Below, in pieces: positions 24,101-37,200 of a stretch of DNA of 64,000 bases. The DNA comes from Anas platyrhynchos. Its lineage: Eukaryota > Chordata > Aves > Anseriformes > Anatidae. Each line of letters opens with the position of its first letter. Within the stretch, counting starts at the first letter, position 1. The notes beneath the pieces are model-generated. The model was not told the DNA's origin. It made no database searches and worked only from the letters and a program-made list of their open reading frames with translations. The translations under genes were made by a program, and so were the position numbers. The DNA lies in assembly GCF_047663525.1 (NCBI RefSeq), contig NC_092587.1:46646501-46710500 (forward strand). The letters run 5' to 3'.

Positions 24101-27100
24101 AGTGGCAGTAAATTCAAGAAGCCCCAGTCTGCTCTGATTTACAAATGAGGTTGTGCAGTTATAAAGCGGAGTAAAACCTGGCACGCTGCCCTTCTTTTGT
24201 TCACCTTTCACAGAAACAGTTCTTGGGCTTGCTCAGGCTCTTACCATGTCAAGCCTTCTCCCTTTTCTGCTTTAGGCTCAGTAGTCTTTGGAGGACTTTG
24301 GACTTAAAAATTAGGACCAGAGCCAAGACAAAACAGTCTTGATCTCATGTTTTTGGGGACATAATGCCCAAAAACTGAAAACTGATGTTGTTCTAATGCA
24401 AGAGGCTTTTGCTCGGGAAATCACTTTGAAAATTCCTTCCTAAAGATGAAAAACGGGCCCAGTAAAGCCTTACCAATAAACTAATAATAATAATAATAAT
24501 AAAAAAATTAGAATCAGATAGCCCCAAAATCATGAATTTAATTCAAAATGATGACTACAGGAATGGTAAATCAGTTACTTCTTTGCCCCCCTGCTTTAAG
24601 CCTGCTTTTTAGGTTCGATTCTTAAAGAACCAGCAATATTCATAGTCCAGAAGTTCTAATGCTGCAAACATTTCTGCAAGGTCAAATGGAGAGGAACAAA
24701 CATTATATAAACCTATAGCAAAAGAAAGCGTTATTTTTTAAGACTTACATAAATCATAAAGATTTAAGTAAAAAGAGTCAAATCGATCTTAACCTTTTGT
24801 TTACATGATTTATGCATATCTACAGGACACTTTTATGGAATATAAAGATGAAAGGAAACTGGCATGAGCTTATGTGACTTGGAAGATGTCTGTTTAACAA
24901 ATCCTAGAATCCACAAGCTCATCACTTATTTGTATCTGAATCGTTCAGAAGAGCAATTTCCAGCCCCGAACCTGTGGGCAATGTGCTCCCCTTGAGATCT
25001 TCCACTGTTACAGAAGCTGCAGGAAATTAAGAATTGAAAACTTGAGCTCAACAAAACACGATGCCACCTTCACCGTGTAACTTGCCCCAGATGTTCATGA
25101 GCCAGTCAAAGGCAGAGGACCACTCTGAACATTCAGGCCTTAGATCAGGGAAAACTGCAAAATTCTTCCCAGAATAAAAACCTGAGGCAGAATCTAAGTT
25201 TGATGGGTCAAAGAAAATGCAAGCAAAATATTCCGGACATGAGCATATGAAGAAAACAGAAGAGGATTTAAGAAGACCCAAACTGGGAAACATAAACATA
25301 TTGTTTCAAATATATTTTGTTACATTTTAGGAGAGCTGGGCAGAACAAAGTTTTCTGAAAACAACCAAATTTCAATGAAAAGCAGTAACACTGAAAAAGA
25401 GCAAGAAAAATTAAGTCACATTACTTTGGCACGGAATGAGCTCCACAGTATGTTGATGAAATGCCAATATCCATGGATTGCTTAGCACGTTCAATCACTC
25501 TAAGCATTTTAAGTTCCGTTTCTAAATTTAAGCCATATCCACTCTTGCACTCAACCAAAGTAGATCCTGCTCTGCGCATGCGTTCAAGTCTGTGTTTGAA
25601 AGTATTGAACAGCTCTTCTTCTGTGGCTTTCCGAGTGTGTTCCACAGTAAAATGAATACCTCCTCCAGCCTGGTGGATTTCCATATAGGAAGCGCCTGCC
25701 AGCTTGGGAGAAAAAAGAAAACAAAAACAACACCACACACATACAATTAGCCATTAAGTGTGTATTTTCTCTTCAAGTGATTATGGAAAGTGCCTTGAAG
25801 TCTCTTTGCAGTGAGAGAGAAAAAGATAAAAAATATCCCCATTAATCCTTCCTCCCTCCTTCTCTCTACTCTTCTCTCTCCCCTCCACCTAAGCAAAGAA
25901 ACAATGTAAAAAGCTACATAAAAATAATGTCCCCTGGGCCCTAGGAGAAAACCTATCTCTAGCTTACAGATTCATTTATGTGGAAAAACAAGAATGAAAG
26001 AAAAAAGACTTCAAGATTAAGATGGGAACAAAAGGTGACACTCCTGGATTGCTTCAGTTAATGCAGAAGTGCACTGAGACTGGCTGCAAAAGCTGCAGTT
26101 CCACTCCCCTTGCAGCCTATCAGTCCTCACAACTCAGCCGTCCTCCCTCACTTGTATTTCATGACAGAAATTACATTATTTTCTACATATGAAAGACAGA
26201 TGTCACTAGAAAGAGTTATGCATTAAAAAAAAATAAAAGAGAGAGAAAGAAAAATCCAGCTCTGTAATTTCATGCTGTTACCTTCATTGCAAACTCATGA
26301 ACCCTATCACCAGCCCACACTGGATGTGTATGTGCATCTACCAGGCCTAAAGAAAACAAAGCAAACGTACACTCAAGTTATTTCACTGTAGAAGAAAAGC
26401 ATTAACATGCAAGCAACTTAAATGGGCAACAGAAGCTCCCCTACAAAGCCTCTGTTTACAGAGAAAGAAAAATCCAAAATGTCTCCAGGAAACTTGCTCG
26501 GTTTCTCATGTTGTTTTGATGATGTTTTATTTGTTGAAGTGATAAATTACAATCTTTGAAATTGTTTACTACCGTTTATTTGTGTTCTCTGAAGAAAGCA
26601 AAGTGTTTATGCTGGGCTCAGCACTCTAGCACTTCAGCAATTGCCCGCTTGCTCCAGTGGGAGCTTTTTCAAAGAGCTGTGAAACCAACACTACTGAATG
26701 CCAAAGTGCATTTCAAAAAAAAAAAAAAGAGGTCTAACAGCTCATGTGGTAATACCACCAGGAAAGTTTAAAATGCAATATACTTGCTCAGAACCAGGTA
26801 AAGTTTCAGAGTATGTAACAAACTCCTGTACTGCCCTTGGACCTCCAACTATCTATGAACAGCACCGAGAGAGATGAAGCTCCACAGCTGAACAGCTGAT
26901 GGAAAGGGGACAGAAAGAGATGTGAGATTTAAGTCACTCAGAGAACCAGCTACATTACAGCTGTGATCTACGATACAGATGTAAGGTGAAACAACAGGAG
27001 ACACAGCTCCACTACAAAGCCAAAAGAAATACCCTGAGTGCTGCAACCTTACCCTTCCAACAATCCTGATGAGAAAGGTACCATACTCTATCCCCCACCA

Positions 27101-28558
27101 CAAGATATTATCAAACCAGTACTGAATGAAGAGGAAAAAGGACCAAGGAACGCTTCACATGTGTATTTTGTCTCTAAGCACTTGCAGCCTTTCTGCATTA
27201 CATCAATATGACAAAACAAACCTACCCGGCAATACGCATTTCCCTGTGCAGTCAATTTTTCTTTCAAATGTTGCTCCTGAAAACTGATTGCGAATAACAT
27301 CTGCGGGGCCCACAGCTTTTATATAACCATCTCTGTAAATAGATGATGAACAAAGGAATCTTGTATCTCTTTAAAGGTCAAGCTCCAAAAGTGGTCAAAG
27401 AGCCCCTGAAGCAACAACTCTAGCAGCAGAGCAGGAACACTGAGAACTGTTAGCAGGACTAAAGATGCACAGAGGAGGTGGCTTGCTAATCTTACAGAGG
27501 CACAGCAAATGATGGGTTATGCTATACATTTCTAGTTCTCTGCCGTAACATTTGTCTTGTCCTCTCCTCAGACTCCTTTAGGATGATACCTTGGTACTCT
27601 GTTCTAACTTCCGCTAGACAACATTGTTATTGTCTTGTGGATCAGCAAATGTAACACATTCCTCCTGCAAGTATCTGCAGGGCATTCTTCTCAAGGAAGC
27701 CAGTGGCACTGCTACCCCTTGCCTCCCTGTGAGCTGTGGGGATAAATCTGCTCGGGGCTGATCTTCAGTTCAATGGGCGTTTTCTCAGGGTGGATCTGGA
27801 GGATCGTACTGGGGATCTCAGACTGTGCTGGGCACAGGGCATGCCCTGAATGCACAAGGCTCGACCTCGCCACACGAGTGGAGCTGTCAGGCTCTGTTCT
27901 TTAAGCCTCGCCTTCCTCCAGCTCTTTTCAGGCATTGTGGACAGCAGCTGGGAGTCATCACAGGCAGCGCGCTGAGGGCACCTCTATGCTAGGCAGCAGG
28001 GCTGCCAAGAGGCAGGCACGGTCACAGCCAGAGCACTTAGGAACAGGAGAGAAGAGATGGAGCCACATGCATTCGTTAACTGCGATTCTGTTAATTGCAC
28101 AAAGTGTTTGTGTGATTGCTGCTAGTTCACATCAGTTCACCTAGAAGTAAAGCAGAGAACAGGGTGACAGTCACAATCTGCAGCATGCAAGAAGATATCA
28201 TTAAGAGGCTAAAGATGAGCACACAGCATTAAAAAGTAAGTTGGTAGGATACTGATTGAAATGATGGGAATTACGAGCGCACGCTTCAAGGAATCGTTTC
28301 TTTCCCATCCCGCTGCACACCCCGGAGCCCGAGCCTCGCCCCACCCAGACCCCATCCCCACACTGCCCACCGGGGGCGAGGGCACCTGGCCGCCCTGCAG
28401 CCCCCCGGCCCTGCCACTCACTGTCCCACCACCAGGCTGGCGTTTTGCAGCACGGCCAGGCCGGCCATGCCGGCCTGCAGCAGGTACTTCTCGCCCCGGC
28501 CGCACACCAGCACCAGCTGCCGGGCGTTCTCCAGCAGCAGCCGCTGCTCCCCCGCCAT
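18129..28558 (-). CDS. AMDHD1: Imidazolonepropionase (amidohydrolase domain containing 1), 9 exons, complete
   Basis: AMDHD1 hydrolyses 4-imidazolone-5-propionate to N-formimino-L-glutamate, the third step of histidine catabolism (HutI equivalent). Exons in transcript order: 28558-28422, 27332-27226, 26346-26282, 25702-25425, 23331-23106, 22155-22031, 19403-19310, 18906-18746, 18243-18129. All use GT-AG, phase is conserved throughout, and the total is 1308 nt, or 435 residues (human 426). Amidohydrolase TIM-barrel features: metal-binding DAHTHPVW with His87 and His89, the segment ECKSGYG, HGDELHP with His260, SHLEE with His283, and GSDFNPN with Asp334. These are the expected metal ligands and catalytic acid/base positions of the family. 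The start lies in a strong Kozak context (GCTGCCATGG) and begins MAGEQRLLLENA. The last ten residues (NERCGITSSY) run past the human end. HAL is convergent on the other side of a 3-kb gap. Confidence 0.97.
18329..18372 (+). repeat. 22-bp tandem duplication in the last AMDHD1 intron
   Basis: ATTTGCTTAAACCATGG is repeated with a 22-bp period, with small differences in the last bases. It lies between the last two AMDHD1 exons and does not touch either splice site. Confidence 0.85.
24482..24507 (+). repeat. (TAA)n microsatellite in an AMDHD1 intron
   Basis: Six to seven TAA units are followed by an A-run in the intron 23332-25424. This is simple sequence only. Confidence 0.85.
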
Positions 28559-28870
28559 GGCAGCGCCAAATGGCGGCCGGGGGGCGGCCGCCGCTCGGCT
28601 CAAAGTCCCCCGGGGCGGTGCGCGAAATGGCGCCTCCTGCACCCAGGGGGGCCCCGGGGCGGCCCCCTTGGCAGGCAGGGCCGGGACTCGGTGCCCAGTA
28701 CCCCAGTGGGGTTTCTCAGGGTGCTGCTGGCAGGGTCACTGGGCTGCTTTCCCCATCACAGCACAGCCCAGACCCCCGCAGGGGAATGGGGAGCTTCTGA
28801 GCTGGGTGCGTGTGCTGGCACCCGTGGCATCGCCAGCCTGCCAGCTGCAGCCCCCGAGGGAGCCTAACAC
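28300..28870 (-). promoter_or_regulatory. AMDHD1: AMDHD1 CpG-island promoter with YY1-like and E2F/YY1-like sites
   Basis: The region is very GC- and CpG-rich, contains the first exon and has no TATA box. AAATGGCGGCC at 28568-28578 matches a YY1 core (AANATGGCGGC-like) just upstream of the start codon. GCGCGAAATGGCGCC at 28620-28634 joins an E2F-like GCGCGAAA to a second ATGGCG core. YY1 sites near the transcription start are typical of TATA-less vertebrate promoters. Factor assignment is by motif only. The long open frames across the island on the plus strand reflect base composition and are not genes. Confidence 0.6.
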
Positions 28871-31800
28871 CTCTCAGCGCCTGGATATCCAGGCAGACAC
28901 TCGTTTATCTGGGTAGATGCTAATTTATCCGAGTCCACGATCAAAGGTTTGTTAGATTCTGCTGCCCCCTACAGAACTCGGGATGGGAGAGCTGGGGAGC
29001 AAACGCTCTCCATGTGGATTTCCAATTTTCTTCTCTCTTCAGGTATTCACAGCGAGTGTGGGGCTCCAGTAATTCCCAGCTGGCAAACGGAGTGGATTTC
29101 TGAGTAGGTGGTCCCTCAAACACCTCTGTGATGGTGGCAATCTTCAGACACTCTATTATCTTTTAGAAAGGGGCTTGATGTCTAATGCTTAAAACACACT
29201 TCCGTGCATACACATACTCCTATATAGCAGAAACAGATGGATTTGTTGGCTCAAATCCTGCACACCATAATCTGTGTCTTCCTTCTGAGCATTCTCTCTC
29301 ACCAGGAATACAAAAGGTGGACATGAGAGGTGGTAGGTGGTGCTGTGCTTCTTCCAGGAGATCCTGCTGCTTATTTTGGCTTTCCCTGGCAGTATCACAG
29401 TTTGTATGAAAGCAGAAATTAACGAGGAACCTCTCAAGAGAGTGATAGCAAGGGCAAGACACCGCATGGGATGATGTTTCAGCAGCAGAGGTGGTGTGAG
29501 AGCTGGGGTGTGAGGAATGCAGTGCCGCACGCTGTGGTGGGGTCTGGCACTTGCCGGTTCAGTCCTGCCCATAAAAGCAGCAGAGCTGAAGCACACCCCA
29601 GCACATAGCTCACCTCTTGTGTGGTGGGATGGCAGGAAAATAAAGAGGTTTAGAATGAGAACTGCTTCCCCGTTGCACTGTCTTATGGCAGTTTTTAAGT
29701 ACTGCAAAATCACCTTCCTTGTATTCGCAAGTATTTTCATTCTCAGCCTTGTGCTCTGCTTGCAGAAAACTCAGTGTTTTGTATGCACACATTGTATATA
29801 GTATTTGTTTTCTGTTGAGGATTCTTCTCTTTAATAGGCAAGAAAATGAAGAACAAGGTCAATCTACTGCAAAGCCCGTGGCTTATGACGTGTTGTGTCT
29901 GATACATTTTTTTAAGTATTACCCAGAGAGACAAAGTGGTTTCTAGGTTGCATCCTCAAGAAATTCTTGAATTTGATAGAAGAGATTCGATAAGTTGGGC
30001 TCTATTATAAAGACATTAATGTCAGACTTCACTGGAAGTAAAAACGGGAAGGTAGAGTGCCCAAGGAATCTACCAGGGAACTGAGTCCGATAAATGTAGT
30101 ACATTTAAATCACTGCCTTAATGTTACAGTGGAAGTGCTTTTTGAAAAGATTTTTAAAATATAGTGTCTGTTTGGTTTTTTTTGGTTTTTTTTTTGTTTT
30201 TTTCTCTGCAAAATTGCTTAGATATTGATAAAAGCAATCAAAAGAATATAACCTTTCACAGTAACATATGGAAAGACAGTTCCTTGGGTCTTGGCCTACT
30301 GAAAAGGTGTGTGTTCTTAAATCAGCTTGAAGGATAATATCCTATGCTCATAATGGTTTTGTTGTTATCTCTGGGTATTTTAAGTTTCTTGAGTCTGCAA
30401 GTTTTTGTTAGAAAATAACTCATTTCACTAAAATAAGCAAAGTAGTATAGTAGAAATAATATAGGTAAAAAAAAAAAAGATACATGTAAAAGTAAATGGA
30501 ATATCAGGTTATTAAGAGATTTCTTCTCTTTTTGATGGTGGTCATGCATGAACGTCTTAGCATTTTGATTCATTTCTCAGCAGCCCTTGCAAAAGCAAAC
30601 AGAAAAGATGTGGCCACTTTCCAGCTGATGGGTATAGGATGTCTGTTCTGGACTATCAACAGCCCATTTTTAAGTTAGGGAGTGTCTGCCGCGGTCAGAA
30701 CAGCATACGCAAAATGCTCTCCCATTTATTTTGCTGCCAGAGATTTTATTGGGAAAAAAAAAAAAAAACAAACAAACAAACAAAAAAAACTTTTCTACTC
30801 ATTTTAACCTGCTACTGGACCTTCCTTGTTTGAAGATTTTTTCAGTGATATTTCTCAAGCATCAACAAGCATCGCTGTGCTATGTTGAAGAACTCCCTCC
30901 CTTTAGGAGGGCAATGGGCGGAAGAACGCTTGCTATGGATCACAGGAAGGCTTTAGCTCTCTCTGAAAAGGCAAAAACGTATTCTCTACCCTCAGGGTGA
31001 TGACTTAGGCTGCTGGCCGTGCAGCACAAGTCAAGACGTTTCTCTCTATTCAGCTGAGGAACTATTCACATTGATTCACATATACATAATTTGTTCAGCA
31101 TACACTAGGGCTTCCCAAAGTTATTCTGAAAAGCTGTAAGACTGTCGTGAGGATGGCACCACCTGAATTCAGTGCTCACCTTACCCAGCGCACCTCCAGC
31201 CCCACTTCCTCCACATACAGAGGAGCAGTTTTCAGTCAGTGCCAGGCCACTCCAGGCAAGGAAGCAGCTGGATGCTACGATGACAGGCCCAAGCATCTTC
31301 CCCTCTGATCCTGATCCTGCTGTAATTATCAATGAGAACACGGAGAACGCACTGCTCTCAATTACATGTATGTTAAACTGCGCATGCTGTATCATAAACC
31401 AGACATGGGTTTGCCCCTCCTTACTGCTACTCAAAATATTCTAGAACACATCGAACACTTTTGCTCTACTTGTTTGGAGGTTTCCTAAGTCCATTGCTGA
31501 TTTAAAAGCACTGATTTATTCATGTACTAGTGCTTGTTTTAGTTTAAATGGCTCATTTCCCTTTCCCAGTGGGACTGTAAGATACTTCAGAAGAATTGTG
31601 AAGTAAGCCTTCAGGCTGCCAAAGAGGAGCTGATCTGAATAATGAAAGCCCTTCACAAGTACATCCAATGTGGCTGTTCACTCCTTCTGGCAACCTGCAG
31701 CTGTAAATATTAGAGGAGCATGTGCATAGCCACAGGGGTGACTTCCATCACAAGAAACAGGGCAATTTTTCTCTGCAGTAGCTGCCTTTTTTCTTCCCCC

Positions 31801-32490
31801 AATGTACATAATCAGTATATCCAAATCCAGCTGTGTCTGCCACTCTTTCACATGTCATTGCTCAAAGGACAGGATCCTCACCCAGGTACTGGGAGACCTG
31901 CACCCACTTTGTACCCACCAGTTAGCTGCTTAGGTTCTGGTTTGCAGAATGCCCCGCCAGCCACCTGTAGGTAGATTCTGAGCTCCCTCAGTGCTGGCAG
32001 CACTGGCAAAGCAGTGGCCTCCTTTCACCAGGAAGTGCAGACAGGTAAGGAACAGGTTCAGTTAACCTGTGTTTGCTTTCAACATTTGAAAACTGGTTAC
32101 TGTGTTCTTGCCAAAACATTAGTATCCTGGATGCATGATAACAAAGGGCTTTTCATTTTTTTTGGAGGTATGAGACTGAGTATATACAGTCCCATTTTGC
32201 AGTGTGTTGTTTTAACAATATTTAGTAATATTTAGTAATAAAAACTTTTGGTTGTGGGTTTTTTGGTTTTGTTTGTATGTGTTGTCTTTCTTTCTTTTTT
32301 TTTTTAAAATACTCGCATTTCATTCTACAATTTTCCATTTTATGTTGACATCATTGCCTATTCCACCAGCATTGTTTTTTCTGGACATCAACGGAAGATT
32401 AGAGACTTTTTAAAGGGTTAACTTCCCCCATGTTAGAATACAGTAACAACAACACGTAAACACCGTATTACAAAAGTTGTGGAAAATAAA
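28640..32490. other. AMDHD1-SNRPF intergenic region (CCDC38 position in mammals), no gene seen
   Basis: In human, CCDC38 lies between AMDHD1 and SNRPF and spans tens of kilobases. Here only about 4 kb separate the AMDHD1 start from the SNRPF stop. None of the open frames on the plus strand, where CCDC38 would be expected, is charged or coiled-coil-like or resembles that protein. The stretch holds an A15 and (CAAA)n tract at 30754-30789, smaller T/G-rich runs near 30170-30200 and 32270-32310, and one 183-codon minus-strand open frame at 29189-29740 of unknown meaning. Confidence 0.65.
30754..30789 (+). repeat. A15 run followed by (CAAA)n
   Basis: Fifteen A are followed by several CAAA units and another short A-run. 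This could be the decayed poly(A) tail of a retro-insert, but I recognise no element body on its 5' side. Confidence 0.85.
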
Positions 32491-32531
32491 AAAAAAAAAG
32501 AGAAAAGTTTATTCCCAGATATACAAAACAC
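32490..32531 (-). terminator. SNRPF: SNRPF very short 3' UTR with AATAAA
   Basis: On the minus strand AATAAA lies at 32513-32508, only about 18 nt after the TAG stop (32534-32532). A T-rich tract follows immediately. Cleavage would be expected near 32490, giving a 3' UTR of about 40 nt. I saw no other canonical signal nearby. Confidence 0.7.
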
Positions 32532-33593
<1,062 letters not shown>

Positions 33594-34260
33594 GGCAACG
33601 GGCGCGCGGCGAGGCCCGAGCAGCGCGGGGCGCACGCGGGAGCGGCGGGAGAATGGGAGGCGGCGCCGCGGCCGCTTCCCCTTCCGGGCGCCGCGCCGAC
33701 CTCTAACCCCTCACCCGCCGCGGGGAAAAGCGCGGCCTCCCATTGGCTCGGCCGGGCCGCGCGCTCCACCCCATTGGCCGAGCCGGCCGCCCGCCGCCCC
33801 TCCGCAGCCAATAGCGGGTGCCGCGTGCCGCTCCGCCGCCGCAGTTAGCGCCGAGAGCGCTGCGGGCGCCGCCATTTCGCGCAGGCGGCGGGGCCGGGCG
33901 GGTGTCTCCGCGCCCCCCTCCTCGACGCTGCCCCGGGGCCGCCCCGGGGCAGCCCTCGGGCGCTGCGAGCCCGGCGGAGGCTTCGCGCCCCGTCCGCCGG
34001 GTGTCGCCGCCTCAGCGGTGCTCCCCGCTCCGCCTCCGTGCGGCTGCGACGCCGCCAGGGGGCTCCCGTTCGTGTACAGGACTCGGGTGCGCACCTGCGG
34101 CCTCACGGGCTGCGGGCGGGAGGGGCTGGGGGCGGCTGCGCACTGTCCCTGCGAGCGCTTGGCTCAGGTGGAGGAGTTGCCGCAACTTTTCCTTGGCTGT
34201 GGAGAGCGTCAGTCCCTTCACGTTCCTGAAACCTCACCCTGCTGCTCCGGCGTTTGTGGC
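33594..34260 (-). promoter_or_regulatory. SNRPF: SNRPF CpG-island promoter
   Basis: Dense CpG and GC sequence lies upstream of the SNRPF start, with no TATA box. It holds three CCAAT-box motifs (ATTGG near 33741 and 33772, CCAAT near 33807), an ETS-like CTTCCGG near 33679, and a composite GCGCGAAATGGCGGC on the minus strand at 33882-33868, similar to one in the AMDHD1 promoter. CCAAT plus YY1/E2F-like elements suit a housekeeping gene. The exact transcription start is not visible. The 290-codon plus-strand frame here is a composition artefact. Confidence 0.7.
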
Positions 34261-37200
34261 TGTTAACCTTGGGCAGGCAAATAAATGAGGCAATCTTAGT
34301 GCTGTTTGCTATTTGTTGTGTCTGTTATTTAATGCTGAACATGAAAATCATGTACATTCAGTAAATACATTTCCCTAATAGGTCTATTCATTTTTTTGTG
34401 CACATGCCTTTCCAAATGACTAGTGCCCAAGTGTTGAAGGCAAAGCCATCATCACCTGCATTAATCTGAGTGGTAGTGCTGTTGATTCAGCCTATCTTAT
34501 CCAGATCCTAACTGTCTACAGCTCTACATACTTCTAGGATACTGTTATGATACTTTTATGGATGGGTAGAGTGGGAATTACGATTCTTTTCAGCCAGCAA
34601 GTGTCAAAAATGCACTCAGATGCTTGTTTCTCTGGTCATTTAAACCAAGTGGTTTTCCTCATGTATTGGCTGGGCAACAGACACAACATCAAAATTAAGC
34701 TAATAGGCTTTCTGACACCAGGACTCACAGTGGGTCAGCAGGGTGCAATGAGTTTAGTGCGAGTCTCGGATAAAATAATGCCGTAGGAGTCAGTTTTGCA
34801 CTTTCCTGACAATTGTTAAAGATAAACGTGTATATTTGTGAATGACAGTGTAGCAGTTTCAGTATTTTATCTGTAAACAACACTTATTTTTAGGTATTGA
34901 AGCAATTTGGATCACAAATATCACCTACTTGTGTTAGAAAAACTGTGTATCAAGAAATGCAGGGCTGATTACTTCCAGTTTTTCATACACTCAGTTCCTC
35001 TGATAGATGAGTAAATATTCCAGCCCTGTTGTTATTAAAATCACCAACAAATAGAAGAGTTTCTTAGGGTCACAGATACCAGTATTGAAGTCAAAGTAGA
35101 GAGTGGGAGTGCTTGACTTCTAGTTTCATAATCAGTGCATGAATTCATGTGTCAGTAATCGCTTCAGCTGTTGCCTGGGTGTTGCGTGGTGGTAGGGTAG
35201 GAAGAAGTACCAAAAGCACAACGCATGACTACGTCTGGTATAGGTGACTGGGTAACTTGGTCAATCAGGAAACAAGATAGCTTTTCTCCCCCTCCATGAG
35301 GAATTTGCTGTTTCCTTTGTTGACTGAATCATTCTGAGTCAGAGATGGTTTGCTTACGTGGGTCTTCTCTTGACCTTCAGCACAGGAGTGAATTTCACCT
35401 TTTGTCCTCATTGTGTTTCCCCATGTAATCGGGGAAGTAATAGTTTGCATTCTTTTCTGTCGTTGGGTCAGGGTATTTAGGATGTTGCTCAACAGGAAAT
35501 GAACAGGAAAGAGTTTTTGTTGTAGATTAATACAAACCTTAGATCTTGGGTGGATGGATAGGGTTCCTTGTACAGCTCAGGAGTGGGCATTTAGCATGAC
35601 TGCCTACACTTTGTTCCTAAGGAAAAGCGGTAAGCAGCGGGTCATCCGATGGCAGCAGCATGTCTGGTGGAGGGACACATTAGACAGCATTATCTGTGTA
35701 AGTGCAAATCTGCACTGACATCATTAAAACACCATGTCGCCCAAATACTGGGCAGAGGGGACCAGCTCCTGTGCTCTCACATTGCTGAGAGAAAGCTGAG
35801 CTGTCCAGAAGTATTTCCTGATTGAGCTGAGTTTACTGAGACAGGAACTCCCTGCAATAACCTCATGCTGCCTGTCATAAACACATTTCTTAAGGAAACT
35901 TCCAGAGCTGCCTCGCATTCCAACTTTTGGACTGTGTATGGCGTGGCCATCCCGCACCTTTCCCAAGGCAATGCCAGCGTCAATGAGGTTTTGCTCTGCT
36001 ACAGTGTTCTCCCACACTGAGCAAGTTGCTTTTGATATCACACAGTCCATCCTCACTGGAGCAGTAGCAGTGCCAACTTTGACATCACACCAAAGACACC
36101 CCCGGATAACAGAAGGTTTGCTGTACATGCTGAAATGGGAAATCAGCTCATTCCCATAAATTTTCTGTAGAAAGTGTCAGATAAAAGTAGGACTAAAATT
36201 TTGTATAAAAAACTTTCCAACAAAGAAAACAAATATACATGAAGGTCTGAATCAGCTCTTGGTGACTTGGGGAACTGCTGTGGTAGTATGCGTAGGTTGT
36301 CCACAACCCTCACGTGAGGCATAATCATCACCTTCTGGGGCTTTGCCATGATAACTTCTCATCAAGCAGTTGACTTTCACAGAGATCTCTACCAGTAAAA
36401 CATCTTTTTCCTGACAACTTGTCTTTTTTGATGGCACTGTCTGTGACCAAATCTCCACGAATGAGGCAATAACCACCCATCGCAGATCTTCACCAGGGAT
36501 GTGGACTGGGCTCCAGTAGTGACATCTAAAAGAGGGGTCTGCAAGTGCTCTGAGATCCCCACCGCTGAAAACCAAGCTAAGCTGTGAGGCAGGCATACAG
36601 GATCTTAGGCATCACTCTGCCTTTTTCCTGCATACTGGGGTTGGTATGAAATGAGGCTGGGGATGGTAGGTGTGTGCTAGCAAGAGCCCAGGTAAAAGGT
36701 GGAGTCATAAAAACTTGTTGCTCCCCACAAGGGGGGGTTTCTGGAGTGGCTCTGCAATGAACTTTCCACCAGGCTAAACTGTGCTGAGGAGCAGGGGGAG
36801 AGTTTGGATGCTATGTGATGGGTATTGTACAGGATTATGAGAACATTAAAGCCTCCTTTTATGCATATTGAAAACCTTTATTTGTTCGTGCAAACAGTAG
36901 TCATGCGAATTATGCCGCCACACTAAAGGGAGGCCCTTTAAGAATGTGTCTCTGAAAACACGGACTCCTTTGCCAAGAAATAATGGGACTTCCTTAATTA
37001 TCAGCTGTTATCTTCTGGTTTTGGCAAACTTTTGTTGCTTTATGTGCTGTTGTTTCTTTTATGTTTTGACATTAATGAATTGGAATTGAAGTTATGTACC
37101 GAGGAAAACAAAGTGATCTGTATAAATAATAAACTGGAATTCTTCTGCGTGTCAAAAAAGGAGGGGGAACCAAGCATTGTGCAGAAGGAATTTGGAAACT

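Noticed and set aside
25565-25585. NRF1-like TGCGCATGCG motif
   Set aside because: It is inside AMDHD1 exon 4 and encodes conserved residues, so there is no reason to treat it as a promoter element.
28261-28916. Overlapping 140-179 codon plus-strand frames at the AMDHD1 promoter
   Set aside because: All read through the CpG island and antisense to AMDHD1 exon 1; typical of GC-rich sequence poor in stop codons.
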